DNA of 64,000 nt from Hyaloscypha bicolor E (taxonomy: Eukaryota; Ascomycota; Leotiomycetes; Helotiales; Hyaloscyphaceae): NCBI RefSeq assembly GCF_002865645.1, contig NW_020194627.1, positions 372,001-436,000 on the forward strand. The letters are read 5' to 3'. The position numbers and the translations under genes are program-made. The notes below the pieces were generated by a model that worked only from the letters and a program-made list of their open reading frames with translations, ran no database searches and had not been told where the DNA came from. Below, piece by piece: positions 35,773-48,300 of this stretch (positions are counted from its first letter, which is position 1; every line of letters starts with the position of its first letter).

Positions 35773-37286
35773 CAGGCTAGCACGAGGCAAGCATTAGGGG
35801 AGGGCGGCGCGGGGAGAGGGGGCGCGGGGAGAGGAGAGGGGCATGAGGGGACCACGAAGCAGGGCATTCGTGACGAACGGCCACGGAAAGGATGAGAACA
35901 GAGTTGCTCCCAAGTGTTCTGTCCCAAGTGTCCTGTCCCAAGGCGCCTAGAGCACCCCCGTGGGCTTGCTAATCCTTTATGTGTGTGTACTTGTATCTCG
36001 ATGACATCCCCCATGGCACACACTTCACTTCACTTCACGCCTCTGGGGCTGCTGCCGCTACTGATGCCGACGAGAACGAAAAACACATGAGCCCGAAACA
36101 AGAGACACCACGAAAATAGCCGTGGGAGATTCGAGGCAATCTGCAATCGCGCGCTCCAAGAAAGGGGGATCGCGGATGGGGGCGGAGTGTACCATTAATC
36201 TCCCAAAGCGGATCGATCTGCTCTCTCGTTGGCCGAGGAAACGCTTGCTCAACAACAACAACACCAGAACCTTCAGATGACCAAGAAATGACTGGAATAA
36301 TCCGTGCAAGAGGGACAGGAAGGACCGATTGATGATAATTGTCCGGAGGCAGGCGAGATTGCAAGCGTCAAAAAAAAAAGAGCTGCATTGACGGGCGGTT
36401 TGCATCCAGATGAGATCGTCTCGAAAAAGAGTGATGCATCTCATCTGTATTTGGAGGAGCATTGTTTCATTCTTCAATAGTCAATACACACTGTGATATC
36501 GTCGGGCAAGGCAAGCCCAGGCAAGGGAAGGCCAAGACGACGACGACAATTGGATTCTCTGTAGCTGGCTGTTGGTCGAACGACGCACGAGACCCCGAGT
36601 ACGAAGTGCTGCATCGCGGCTTGCGGTGCGGCTGGTGATCATTCGAAGCATCTCTGCCCAAACCAAACACACCACGACGAATGCTTATTTTGCTGCATGT
36701 TGCCAACTGCCAGCCTGGCTTCACAACCTCACCAACGGTAGATCCAAATCCCCTACGCAACTGTTGAGCCTGCCGTCGCTCCAGGCCTAGGCTTTCGACC
36801 CCCATCCGCGCGTGAAGCTTCTCGGTGACCGTGTATCCCAAGGTGTTGATGTGCAAAGCATGAGCAGCGAGGAGGGCCACAGGGCATCGAAAGCGTTAAA
36901 CGGGGTCGACAGGGCTGAGCAGCGCGGATTTGGGGCTTGCAAGTTGCAGTGGCCAACGGACACTCCATCTGGCTGCACCTCCGAATGCCCTCACCGCACG
37001 GCTCTTCTCAATGCCCTCCCTTTGCTGCTGGGTCAGCCACGGCTGCATGCCCCTGCAACCACACGGCGACCACTCTCCCCGTTGACTCTGTGCCCCTGCC
37101 CTGCCCTTCCCTGCCCTGGGCTGTCAAAATCCCCGACTGCCCCCCCCCCTCGAGTGCAACGCTGCGCCTGCACCTGCCAGCTCTGCGTCTGCTTCCTTTT
37201 CAACACTGTACGCTCGCCGACCACGCCAAACACGACACTGGCACGCTCGAGACGGTGCTGATCCTCCTTGCCCATTCTCGTAGAGT

Positions 37287-37313
37287 TTCTTTCTTTCTCT
37301 CTTTCTTTCTTTC
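37287..37313. repeat. CTTT-rich microsatellite in the RasGEF upstream region
   Basis: Runs of ttctttctctctttcttt, a pyrimidine tract of the kind common in promoters and leaders of filamentous fungal genes. Confidence 0.7.
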
Positions 37314-38291
37314 GCGGTGTTCCGTTCTGTTTTGTCTTGGATGGCATCAATTAATTACACGGAAAAACAACTGCGGCTGCTGCTACTGCTGGTGCAAGCT
37401 ACGCCGCCTCGGGCCCGCAAGTCGAGTCGAGCGAGGCATGCGTGCGTGCGTGCACTGTTTTGCCGCTCCCTTATTCGACACATGCCTGCCCCTGCCCTTG
37501 CATTATTTTAACCTCCTCCACCACACCCGCACCATCCCCGTCCAACACCAAAGCACCAAGCACCAGAAAGACCCCCCAGCACCCAACCCAGCACCTTCAC
37601 GTCCTCGTCAAAGGCCCAGCTGGGAGGCCCAAGCTATTATTGCTGCTCTTGATCTTTCGTCGACCCTCTCCCCTCCCATACTAGAGTAATAATAACTCGT
37701 CCTGCACTGCAACGCAACCGACCTACGAGGCCAGACGAAATCCCTTGCAGATCCGGACGGTTGAAGGAAGAAGGCACGAAACAACCTCACCTCCTATCTG
37801 CCTACATTATCGATTGCCAGCACAATCGGAGGAGGGGCGTTCTGTCCGGCAGCAAAGAGAGAACTGCGTTCGCTGTCTCGAGCAGCAGTTTCACGCATTG
37901 GCATTGCTCGGATTCCAGGTGCAGCTGCACGAAAACATCCTCTCCTACCACCCAGCACCACTACATCCGAGACCGACGCATTGGCGATTTTCGACCAAAC
38001 TCAGCGGCCTGACACGTCAATTGCTTCTCCCTCCATTGGCCCAATCGTCATATTCTGACTCGAGGCCCCAGAGCATAAGTGTTTCTTTGCGGGACTCCAG
38101 GGGGCCAGGCACGCTTCGAGCCAGCAGGAGGTCCACCCTCTCCCTGCCACCTTGGCAGCGCAGCTTATTGTTGGAGGAAAACGAACGAACATACAACTGC
38201 AACGAAGACGTCCAGCTTGAGGCAGATCTGCATAAGGAAACCCACAACCCCGGCATTACCTTCTGCCTGTGCATGACGAGCTCGTTGACTG

Positions 38292-38419
38292 GTGAGTCTT
38301 CCCGAAACCTTGAAGCCATGCCGATTTTGGTATGCAGCCTTCCGCCACGCTCTATTAGATCATGACATTCCTGGGCCCCCTCACTGCATTCCTCCTTCTC
38401 CCTAACTTCACAACATCAG
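38292..38419 (+). other. Probable 5' UTR intron of the RasGEF gene
   Basis: Donor GTGAGT after gactg, branch-like CCTAAC 18-20 bases before the acceptor, and acceptor CATCAG. Length 128 bp. The flanks carry no shared open frame, so if spliced it lies in the leader. Inferred from consensus only. Confidence 0.45.
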
Positions 38420-38733
38420 GTTGAGCAGTCTATTCCTGCTAACTGATCCTCCACGGCAGGTCACGGTCTGTTCGTCCATCCTCAACTGCATAACCGGCAA
38501 AGAACCTCAGGTCTACATCTGGAAGCCGGCTTCGACTTTTATTGATATACGGCCTGACCCGAGTGTATCGACTATACTATCCTATTGATCACCCTAGTTC
38601 GATCACTCCATACGACAATCACGCCTCCTGGGAACAGACGAGGAATTTGAGGAGAAAGTCTGGAAGATCAAGGGATTATATTCTACAGGAACGACTCACA
38701 CCCCGCTGGACAACAACTTCACCAATTCATCTC

Positions 38734-38766
38734 ATGGTAACCCTTCAAGGTGGCCCATCATGGTGA
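38734..38766 (+). promoter_or_regulatory. uORF overlapping the RasGEF start codon
   Basis: A 10-codon reading frame (MVTLQGGPSW) starts at 38734 and ends with TGA at 38764-38766, so it overlaps the main ATG at 38760 in a different frame. It also lies in frame with an upstream ATG at 38542. Translation of such an overlapping uORF would be expected to lower initiation at the main ATG; this is inference. Confidence 0.5.
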
Positions 38767-41700
38767 CGGACGGTGACCAGTCATTGCGTTCCAGCGTTCA
38801 CGTAGCACCGCTGTCCATCAACAAGGACAGGTCTCGTGGATCGAGCAACGTCTCCAGTCACAGGAGGAATTTGTCCTCGCGGAGCAGCAACCGGACAGGA
38901 GATTCGAGGAGCAGTCAATCACAGATGACGCCTCCAGCAACACCAAATGGCTCGCAGGAGGACCTCCGTCAACATATAGAACCGCAGCAGCCCGTCTTCC
39001 ACAACTTCCTCCGCGCGTTCTACCCTTTTCACCCCACCTACGCCGTCTCAGATACCACAGTCACGCTACCGTTGAACGAGGGGGACGTAATTTTAGTTCA
39101 TTCGATACATACGAATGGTTGGGCAGATGGAACCCTCCTCGTATCAGGCGCCCGAGGTTGGCTGCCGACAAATTATTGTGAAGCTTACGATCCTGATTAC
39201 ATGAGGAATCTTCTGAAGGCGTTGCTGAATTTCTGGGATCTTTTACGAAGTCCCATGACACGCGATAGCGAGCTGTTTGCCAACCAAGAGTTCATGCGGG
39301 GCATCATTGCAGGTGTTCGATACTTATTAGTTAGTACTATGGGTTACCAAAACGTAAACATGAACGAGCTAACAATTCGCAGGAAAGATCGAACTGCTTG
39401 ACACGAGAATCAAACCTTGTTCAGAGCAATGATGGCTTACGTAGGAATAGAAAGGCGCTGTTGTCGGATCTTTCAGCTCTGGTCAAGACCGCCAAACGAT
39501 TACAAGAATACACCGTTGTCCATCACCATCAAACGAATGAAGACGAGGTTAACAGTACGATTGATGAGATGATACTGAAAGCGTTCAAAATTGTCACCCG
39601 GGGCGTTAGATTTCTCGATGTCCTCGAAGATGACATCCGATCACGGCAACAGCCAGTTCACCGAGCGATGGCGACCGTGGCCGAAGAAATCTATAATCCT
39701 CCAACGCCTCCAGCAGACTCGACGTCATTCGGGGGAACACAACAGGTAGACCCTGCGTATGAGGCGGCATCTCGCAGGAGCTCGAGTCACAGTTCGGCAA
39801 GCGGCTTGTCAAATTTGCACGAGCAAACAAAAAGACAATCACAGTCGTACAAACGAATGTCGACCCCTTTTCCTAACAATTCTTCCTCATCACGACCTTT
39901 GTCAAGCGCACGTCCAACCTCGGCACACGTCAAAAGACAATCGATTTCACATCGGTTGTCTGCGTCAATTCCAGCTGCGCAGCGACAAAACCTCGTGTCG
40001 GAGAAGCTCAACGCCAGTCATGATCTCTTCCTGTCACACCTGGCCTCGGTTATCGGTCGATACAACCTTCAATCGCAATCATCAGCAGAACTCATCTTGT
40101 CAGTGCGACAGTCTGTAACTGCCGGGCGCGAAACGTTACTTGTGGTCGAGGCGATCTGCGCACATGATCTTCAGAGCGCTGAAGCTTTGGATCCAGCGCG
40201 GAACACGATGTACAACCGGATCAACAAGTTGGTGAACGCGGCGAGGGATATCATCACGGCTGCGGGGATGGAAGAGGAGGACGTCGTGATGCCTCAACAA
40301 AACGGACGTCTCTTGACGGCGGCGACGGAATGCGTGAAAGCTGCTGGGGAGTGTGTGGCGAAGACCAGGTTCGTCATTGAGCGAATCGGAGATTTCGAGT
40401 TCGAGCCGCAAGCCGATGGCCTTGGTATTGATATAGCGTCGATTGGCGTTGCGTCTATCGAACAGACTAAACCATCCTTAGAAGAAGTCGCACCTCAATC
40501 ACCCACACCTCAAGAACCCGCCAGTCGACCTCCCCCTCCCCCGCTTGTCATTCCGAGTTACGAGAAACCGCTCCCTGAGGTACCGCTAGGTTCGACGCCG
40601 ATTGATGAAGATACTACGCGAGTATCACCAGGAGGTCTCGAGCCGGTGGTTGAAGATGAACCAATCGAGATGGCTTCGGAAGATACCAAGCGATCCTCGA
40701 GGAGGTCGCTGTTGCCGCCGCTCCCGAAGATGACGAGCCCTCTGTTAACCCAGGACGACTACAGCCCTTCGGAACAATCAGTCAACGAAGGTGAATTCCA
40801 GCCGTCTTTCCGATCTGGAAGCATCGCGATATCAACATCCGGAACAAGCAGCACCTATCTCAGTAGCATGCGCGACTCGGAGTCGAGTATCATTTCGCAA
40901 ACATCGACGCGAGCCACAACTCCCGATAACTCGGTATACGTTCCAAGGAATCAACCATCCATTTCAGATTTAAGCATGAGTGGCAGCCAGTCGACGCTTG
41001 CCGACGATGCCGACGAAGGTGAATCGAAGATGTTGGAGAAGACATTTGCGCATGAGTTACTACACAAGGAAGGACAGATTACCGGTGGTACACTTCCAGC
41101 GCTGGTTGAGAGACTTACGACACACGATTCGACACCCGACTCGATGTTTGTTTCGACCTTTTACCTCACCTTCCGATTATTCGTCACACCGGTGGAGTTG
41201 GCGAAAGCTTTGGTAGATCGATTTGACTATGTTGCAGAGAGCCCTCACATCGCTGGCCCCGTGCGGTTACGAGTATACAATATCTTCAAGGGGTGGCTGG
41301 AATCTCATTGGCGGGATCTCTCAGATCACGAGGCCTTGGCCGTGATTGAACCCTTTGCGCAAGACCAGCTCGGCAGAGTTCTACCTGCTACTGGAAAGAG
41401 ATTATTGGAGTTGGCTCAGAAAGTTTCTTCCGCTAATGGTCCTCTGGTCCCACGACTGATATCCTCGATGGGCAAGACATCGACATCAATCGCACAATAC
41501 ATCCCTGCTGATACTCCATTGCCACCTGCGGTCATCAGCAAGAGCCAAATGGGTCTGTTGAAGAATTGGAAGATGGGCGGAAGCAACCCTACAATCCTCG
41601 AATTCGATCCCCTTGAATTGGCACGGCAATTGACGATCAAGGAGATGAACATCTTCTGCTTAATCATGCCTGAAGAGCTTCTTGGCTCTGAATGGACGAA

Positions 41701-42487
41701 GCGATCAGGGTCGAATGCGGTCAACGTTCGAGCAATGTCAACCCTTTCAACGGATCTCTCCAACTTAGTTGCAGATACCATCCTTCAATACGACGATGCC
41801 AAGAAGCGAGCAATCATCATCAAGCATTGGATCAAGATCGCACACAAATGTTTGGAACTCAACAACTACGACTCCCTGATGGCTATCATCTGCTCCCTGA
41901 ATTCATCCACCATCGTCCGACTGAAGCGTACTTGGGATGCCGTCTCACAGAAGCGACGGGACATGCTCAAGGGTCTCCAAGCGATCGTCGAGCCCGACAA
42001 GAACTATGCCGTCCTCCGGCGAAGACTCCACGACCACGTGCCCCCTTGCCTCCCTTTCGTCGGCACCTACCTCACCGATTTGACCTTTGTCGACGCCGGC
42101 AATCCGGCCACCAAACAACTCCCTGGCCTGGGCGACTGCGAAGGTATGTCCGTCATCAATTTTGACAAGCATACCCGCACCGCCAAGATCATCGGCGAGC
42201 TCCAGCGCTTCCAGATCCCGTATCGTCTCACCGAGGTCCCGGAACTCCAAGAGTGGATCCAGGCCCAGATTGTGCGTGTCAAGTCGAGCTCGGAGAACGA
42301 GAACGTGCAGCAGTACTATCGTAAGTCTCTACTCCTGGAGCCGAGAGAGAATCTGCACCCGAAGCCAAGCCCCATCGATGCACAAAATGGATGGTCAGCA
42401 GGCCAGAAGGAGAAATTTGATATATTTGCCTGGACGCACTCGAGGGACAAGGAGCGCAGCGGAAGTGTGTCGGCGACACCGATTTGA
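38760..42487 (+). CDS. cdc25: Cdc25-type Ras guanine-nucleotide exchange factor (1224 aa)
   Basis: Activates Ras by GDP/GTP exchange at the plasma membrane, upstream of cAMP/PKA and MAPK signalling in fungi. The exons are 38760..39329 and 39383..42487. The 53-bp intron has donor GTTAGT and branch GCTAAC, and joins GVRYLL to ERSNCLTRE. Order of parts: Ser-rich N-terminus; SH3 domain at about residues 82-145 (AFYPF ... GWADGTLL ... GWLPTNYCE); a long region with helices and a Pro/Ser-rich linker with PPPPP; RasGEF-N at about 745-880 (GTLPALVERLTTHD ... FLTF-like FYLTFRLFVTP); and the catalytic CDC25 domain at about 920-1160 (DPLELARQLTIKEMNIFCLI, PCLPFVGTYLTDLTF). It ends VQQYYRKSLLLEPRE plus a short tail. 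SH3 plus RasGEF-N plus RasGEF is the Cdc25 architecture. The ATG at 38760 is overlapped by a uORF. Confidence 0.93.
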
Positions 42488-44064
42488 TGGAATGGAACGA
42501 AAACCATCCTTTGCAATTGAACACCTCACCCCCTCTTACGACAGAACAATGGTTCTTATGTTACGGCATTAACTACGAACGATCGATTTGATACCCCTCT
42601 TTGAATAGCGTTTTAGCGATCTGAATTTTCCCATTACTTTTCCGGCAGCTTTTTCCACCGGGGCTGCAACATTACACATACACGTCGGCGTTTGAAGACG
42701 TGAGGCCTGGGCTTGACACTTTACTTTTTTTTTTTATTGTACTGGGAGAATATATGCTTCACGGCTGCATCGATGATGAGGGGACGAGGAGAATGGCGGA
42801 AGGAGAAGAAGAAGATATGGATAAGAGGAGTGGAATATTGTGTACTTTTTCTGGAGGCTGGTGTCTGCGCTTCTCATTTCTGCGCAAAAGCAAAATAATC
42901 GTTTCTGCATGGTACAAAAAGCAGGAAGGGAAAGAAACAGAAAGGAGGGGAAGAAAAACAGATTGCTGGGCTCGCGCCTACCCGGGTCCGGTCTCGCGGG
43001 TCGATCGGGAAGTGTTTTGTACAAGAATGGGCGGGCTTTTTGTGTGTTATACCATGGGGAGGCATAAGAAGAGATTATTGAGGATGCACAGGGGAAGAGG
43101 GCTGGCGATGCAGATAGGAATAATGCCATGCATTCATGACCATACGTCGTTCCTTTGACTTTGGGTGATGTGATCTTCAACCGTGCATATTGACTTGCCC
43201 GAGCAATCCTCACTTTTGTATTCTTTCCCTGAGTCAATGCACCTGATTAGCTTTGTTTAAATGCGCACTATCCCAAGAGCAAACCGCGTCGGCCGTTATA
43301 ACTGCATTACATTATCCATACAAAAAGCCCTCTGTGATATACTAATCGAATAGCCCTACCCGCATCTATACGAGATGGCAGACTTCCTCTATCATAGGTT
43401 TCGTAAAAGGATATTGGACAGATCAATCGGTCGGACTCTGTGATTAACAAGCTAGACGAGGACAACGATCCGTCGTATCGCATAACAACGGGATGCCAAC
43501 CTTCGAGATCACTATCTATATAGGATGTCGCAATACAAGTCCGACTAACTTGTCTTTATGGATGAGTCTGGATGCGATGGAAGGGTGGAGATCGGCGTTG
43601 AGGGTGGTCTCCGAAAGGGGTCCTCCCTAGTCCAGGTCACAAAGTTCAGTCGCGAAAAAAATATGGCAGGCACATCCTTCTAGCATACGTGCAAGGTCGT
43701 ATCGTATTAAGGCGAGTATACTAATGGTCAATAGACGGTAATTTATTTGAGGACTTGATCGCTTGGTTGCTGCATCACTGTGGCAGACACCCGGAGCCAA
43801 AATCTGTAATCGGCAATGGATGACGCTTCTTTGCACCATTCAGAAAAAAACCCTGTAGATGTGCCGAGACGCAGGAGTAGTATTAAAGTTCCTATCACCA
43901 TGCTCGCCCAACTTCAACCGAACTGCTTCTTGTGAAGAACAACCAATACGGCATCGGCGGTCCCCACGGATACGATGACGCCCAGTTGGACAGCAAGGAA
44001 CATCGTTTCAAACGAGGTTGATGTCAGGCGACGCGGTTGTGGGCGGAGGTTACTGGTATTAGAC
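42488..44064. other. Convergent intergenic region
   Basis: 3' flanks of the RasGEF gene (plus) and the ankyrin gene (minus). A T-run lies at about 42724-42736. Open frames at 42700-43237 overlap on both strands and have low complexity. The 43914-44174 frame (minus) partly overlaps the ankyrin 3' end in another frame. Nothing else is supported. Confidence 0.4.
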
Positions 44065-46816
44065 TCAATTTTCCATGCCTTTTTTTGCCCACTGCTGAAA
44101 CTCAACAGGACTACGCAACCCTCCATCCCGCCACAATAAATAAGCCATATGCCTATTCCAGCTCCGCTTTTCAAGCGCCTGGGCGTTCATCTTGTTTGGA
44201 TGGTAATCGAGAATCCACGACGAGTCTTCCTCCCTCACACATAAGCACTCGCCTCCCACAATGAAATGGTTGCACCCGACCATATGAATGCTTGATCCTA
44301 GCTCGTCGACTATCATTGAAGTGAACTCATCGAATGGCGCTGCGCGGCCTTCGGTTTTCGAATGATGGTCGCAAAGGAAGCAGTGCTTCTCGATGGCATA
44401 AATTGAGGACCAAGGATCCTTGATGTTCAAGAATGAGCGGCGTGCCATTAGCTGGGCGAATCTTGCTTGTAGATCTACTTCACGTCGTACAATGTCGCTG
44501 CGGTCGTCGATGGTTAGAATCTCGTCCCGGACGTCAGCTCCGTTCTCCGTGAGAGCTGCACATAGCAATGGCCATGCCGTGGGGGATAGTGCCGCATCCA
44601 GAGGAGTATATCCCACTATGTTGCTCGAAGTAAGCTCACACTTCTCTAGGAGACGACATATAAGTCCGATAAATGCCCTGCAATTCTCGTTCCCCATTTT
44701 ATAATTGTTGCAGGCGCTCAATCGGCGCAACAAAAGATGAAGACAGCCTTCTTGATGATTATTCACGGCACGAATGTCAGCCCCAGCTTGTATCAAGGCA
44801 AATGCGACTGCCACGAGCTCAGACTGCGGCATGTAGTATAGCGCATATAATAAGGGGGTATTGCCGTTGACGTCACGAGCTTCGAGGTCAGCTCCATGAC
44901 GCAGAAAATATTTGACGAGTTCGAAAACAGGGCTTCTGGAAGGTTGAGCAATCATTAAGCAATGCAATAGGCTCGCAGAAGCCCGTTGAATGGCGCTCCT
45001 ACGCTTGTATTGGTGTGTGCCGTATACTTCTGTGCACGACCGTTTTGTGAGAAGGCGAATGAGGCTCAGCAAGTCTTCTGGGATTTTGGCGCTGGTGCTT
45101 TTAGGGACTTTAGACACGAGGAGGGCCAAAGCGTGATCGCCGTATCTAAATCCTCAGACGTTGTTCATATTATGTGGCAATAGACAACTTACTTGTTGCA
45201 ATCCGAAGGATCTGCTCCATGCCGAATCAATAGCCGACACAGATCAAAATCATAACTGTCGTAAATTGTATACTGGTTTGTATTAGTAAATTCGTCAAAT
45301 TATATGATGCGTAGATTTCGAGAGTACCCAGAGGAGTGAGTTTCCATTTTCATCTCGATCATTGACAGAAATTGTACCACTAGCTAGTATCTCTTGGACA
45401 GCTGTATGGTCTTTGCTCTGTAAATGCCGAAAAATGAGCGCATCATTGGGGTGACGATTGAAGGTAGAAAGTCTTCGTGGAATTTTCATCGGGGTATCGG
45501 TGCTTCTGCCAAATACTACTGCAACCCCCATGAGTAAAGCCTTCGTCGATGGGATAAAGAGAAGGCTTCCAGTTGTAATGACAGCGCGGGATTCCACTCG
45601 TTCATCAATTTCGGAAAGTCCTCTCTTCACAACGATGATCAAGCTCCCCGTGGGAATTTTGGTCTCAACAGTGACATTGTCAAGGAGCGCTATTCGACTT
45701 CGAGGTTTAGGGAAATGCCGCTGAGATGGCCAGCCTTCTTGCGTAGTTTGGTGAACGGTGTCGAGTGACGAGGTCGTTGAGAGTGGCCTGCTTTCAAAAG
45801 ACTTGAGCGGAAGATCCTGAACAGTGAAAGGACCTGATGGTACTATATCTTGACGGCTTCTTTCCGCCTCCAAAGCCTCTACGCAAACGGTGTGCAGTTC
45901 TGACAGAAACCAAATTGCAAGGTCTTTGGCGATAGGTAGCGGAATCTCCGCTGAAGACGGCAGAAGGAGTTGATGAACATGAGAACAGATACTGTTCAGG
46001 GCAACAACACCATGCATTGGACACCCACGAAGTATAGTAGTGACTTTGCGTTGTTCTTTCTTGAACACAGTTGGTAGCTCTCGCGCTCCATGGCCAAAGG
46101 ATTGAATATCTAGCTGAATGTTATCAAGTTGAGTGCTGATCTCGGCTGCTGAGCCAGCAATTCTGTCGCAAAAAGCAGTTTGAACTTCGTGTAGAGATTT
46201 AACTTTGTTGCTGAGGTGTGTGAGGCTGTTGTTGGTAGTACATCTGTTCGGTCAGCGTGGAATTCCAACGGTGCTTTGCAGATATAAAGCCCTTGACCTA
46301 GAAAGCTCGTGGCGTATTGTTTGGCTAGGTAAAAGCTACTTCTGATGGACATATTTAAGAGATGGGAATAGGAGAGAGTACTTACCCCGAGACAACTGAA
46401 AAAGCAAGGTGCAAAGTCGTTTTATGATGCATCAGCCTAGTCGCCATCTCGGATATCTCACCCTCACGAAGGAAAGACCTCCACCTCGTGCGCACCTTCC
46501 CAAACACTCTATTGTTCTTTGCCACACATCTCTCAATTGTATCCCTGACCTTAGCGATGTCTCTGAATAGTATCTCTAGCCCAACCTGCATGGCATTGAA
46601 AGCCTCGCCAGGGTTGTTTGATGATGAGTAAATGGGGCTCCACGTCTGTATTTGAGTTACGACTTTAGTGAGAGCTTCGACTTCACCTCTCAGTTGCTCT
46701 AGTTCCGTTGATGATTGTCGAAAGCGGGAGATAAGGCTGCATAACTCTTGGGACACTTGTAGAGTTGCTGCAAGAAGCCCCACGATTTTGGCCGTCGCGG
46801 AAAAGGGCTCCATCAT
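44065..46816 (-). CDS. Fungal N-terminal-domain / ankyrin-repeat protein, NLR-like (835 aa)
   Basis: Five-part gene of four exons: complement(46386..46816), (45328..46243), (45193..45272), (44065..45145). Introns of 142, 55 and 47 bp; each junction keeps frame (VVSG to CTTNNSLTHL; NSLLW to YTIYDSYDFD; DCNK to YGDHALALLV). Residues 1-140 (MMEPFSATAKIVGLLAATLQVSQ ... helix-rich) match the fungal N-terminal domain found at the front of many NLR-like and ankyrin proteins (PigL_N type). A middle region without a visible P-loop follows. Ankyrin repeats start at about residue 420 and continue to about 660, for example LCRLLIRHGADPSD, LVKYFLRHGADLEARDVNGNTPLLYAL and ALIQAGADIRAV. The C-terminal 180 residues hold CFLCDHH and WILDYHPNKM and are of unknown fold. 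A missing NACHT/NB-ARC makes it an incomplete NLR or a partner protein; role in recognition of non-self is inferred. Confidence 0.85.
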
Positions 46817-47340
46817 CAATTAGACGCACTCAAGACGAAGAAAGGAGGAATGTGAGTAGCGTGGCATACTTGGTAATCTCCATGTTAGAACTGTGAGGGC
46901 CAGCGTGGAGACTTTGAAATATCCACAGCGGGTATCTGCAGGTTAGATGGGCGTGGGCTGGGCGTGGGCGTGGGGTTTCCGCAGCGTGCGCCAATCGCCA
47001 TTGATCATTTGCTAGTGACAAGCTCGCGTGACCACATATTTGGGGGCTGTGATAGTTGGAGCGGCAGAGCAGGCACCAACACATGGTCTGTTATTCTAGT
47101 TGTATGACCCCAACAATCCTCCGCTTGAAATGATGCTCTGTAGGGATACGCATAATGAGTTCACGTTGATAGAGGTCGCAAGAGAGGCGAATGAGGGATG
47201 TTTCGTGAGGAATGATGAATCTCGGGTTGATCTGTTGGCTTTTGTCCTCGTCTGAATATTGTGATACTTCTGTTGAGCTCACACGGCCTCGTCAAATTTC
47301 GCCCCGCCAATTAACCTGTACTTCTCATCTACAATGAGAT
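46817..47340. other. Intergenic, promoter side of the ankyrin gene
   Basis: No gene is seen. There is a GC-rich ggcgtgggc tract near 46950-46970. Small frames at 46830-47084 and 47091-47282 (minus) are not supported. Confidence 0.35.
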
Positions 47341-48300
47341 CGTAATATGTGTTCATTTCTCTACCAGCATAGTAGCAGGCTAAAGAAAGCTGGTGGGGTC
47401 GGAAACTGTGGAGGCTACAGACGCCTGAAGAGGGGAAAATGTGCAAAAAATCGGCGCACCCGCGGATGCGTGGCTGATAGCGTCGACAGATATGGGGAAA
47501 GAAGGAATGGTATTGGGAAGAGGAGACTTTGGCGACCGCACCTAGTGCAATTGGGTTGGGAGGTACGTGGATCACGCTTGCTGTGGCCAGCGGAGTCGCA
47601 GTATGGTTTTATTGTGGCATTAGCCCATAAGGTATCTACAGTAGTCTTATCTTTCACTATTGATGGCACTCCCGTTGGATTCTGATGGCTGGACTACTCT
47701 GTCAAAAGCCTTGAGGACGGAGCGTGATTGGGTCTTGAAGGATCTCGACGACATATGCCGTAGGTTGATTTATGTTATGGCAGTAGAAGAGTTGATAGGA
47801 GCAGAGAAAGCAGACCGACTCGTTGAGGTGACGAGCCACCTTTACGACCAGTACATGGCTCAAGCAATCTCAGTCAATATGCGCAATGCAAACGGGGTAC
47901 CCGTCAACGATAGCTAGGAAATCAAAGATGCTTTGGTCTATCATACCGCCTATCGACTCACGCAGAACAAAGTTTCCAAGATCATCCTTCAGGCATTGCT
48001 ATCAATTATCATTATTTGTAACTTGCTCGCCTGAATCTTCAGCGGCAATACAAAGGATCTTCTATATCACAACCCTTGCTCTATCGCTGGAACGGCAAGC
48101 TTGATAGCTGGAAGTGAGTTGTGGAGTCCAGGATTTCTCCCTAAAGATATAGCTTATCTAAGTAATGAGAAGCTCGAGGAGAAGAAGACATTGGATGGGT
48201 GGTTGTTCAGCCTGGGTTGGTGGACGAGAAGTGGAGAGCGAGCCCAGCGGTCATCCAAAAGGTTTGGGATAGATGATGGCAGGGAAAATGAGAGATAGAC
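47341..48300 (+). pseudogene. Coding remnants of an unidentified gene
   Basis: Several protein-like stretches follow each other on the plus strand in different frames. A membrane-type piece (GGTWITLAVASGVAVWFY, about 47558-47612) comes first. A helical piece (ALPLDSDGWTTLSKALRTERDWVL... AEKADRLVEVTSHLYDQYM, 47660-47917) follows, and then NPCSIAGTASLIAGSELWSPGFLP ... FSLGWWTRSG (about 48068-48240). Clean introns joining them are not evident and stops intervene (47635, 47917). Either a decayed gene or one with structure I could not solve. The last piece resembles fungal multi-pass membrane proteins; no firm identity. Confidence 0.35.

Larger units (their letters stand above)
29001..38291. other. 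9-kb region without a supportable gene; right end is a long leader
   Basis: Composition is normal to GC-rich, unlike the AT-rich blocks, yet no long spliced gene or domain is visible on either strand. The larger open frames are low-complexity shadows of purine- or pyrimidine-rich tracts, or lack an ATG. They include 31695-32294 (minus), 35368-35895 (plus) and 36937-37689 (plus). There are microsatellites at 29307-29326, 35505-35575, 35737-35772 and 37287-37313. The pyrimidine-rich 37.0-38.3 kb part resembles promoter and 5' UTR of the RasGEF gene. It could carry long non-coding RNAs or distal control sequence. Confidence 0.4.

Noticed and set aside
35368..35895. Open frames of 103-186 codons on both strands
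   Set aside because: All arise from purine-rich tandem repeats (gagaga, ccaggctg) and read as low-complexity R/E/G or P/S/L protein.
36937..37689. 250-codon plus-strand open frame
   Set aside because: Product is low-complexity, Pro/Cys/His/Leu-rich from a pyrimidine-rich tract in the RasGEF upstream region; overlapping frames on the same and opposite strand are equally open; no domain.
37745..38365. 206-codon plus-strand open frame before the RasGEF gene
   Set aside because: No domain, runs through a probable UTR intron donor and is not joinable in frame to the SH3 exon; most likely leader sequence.
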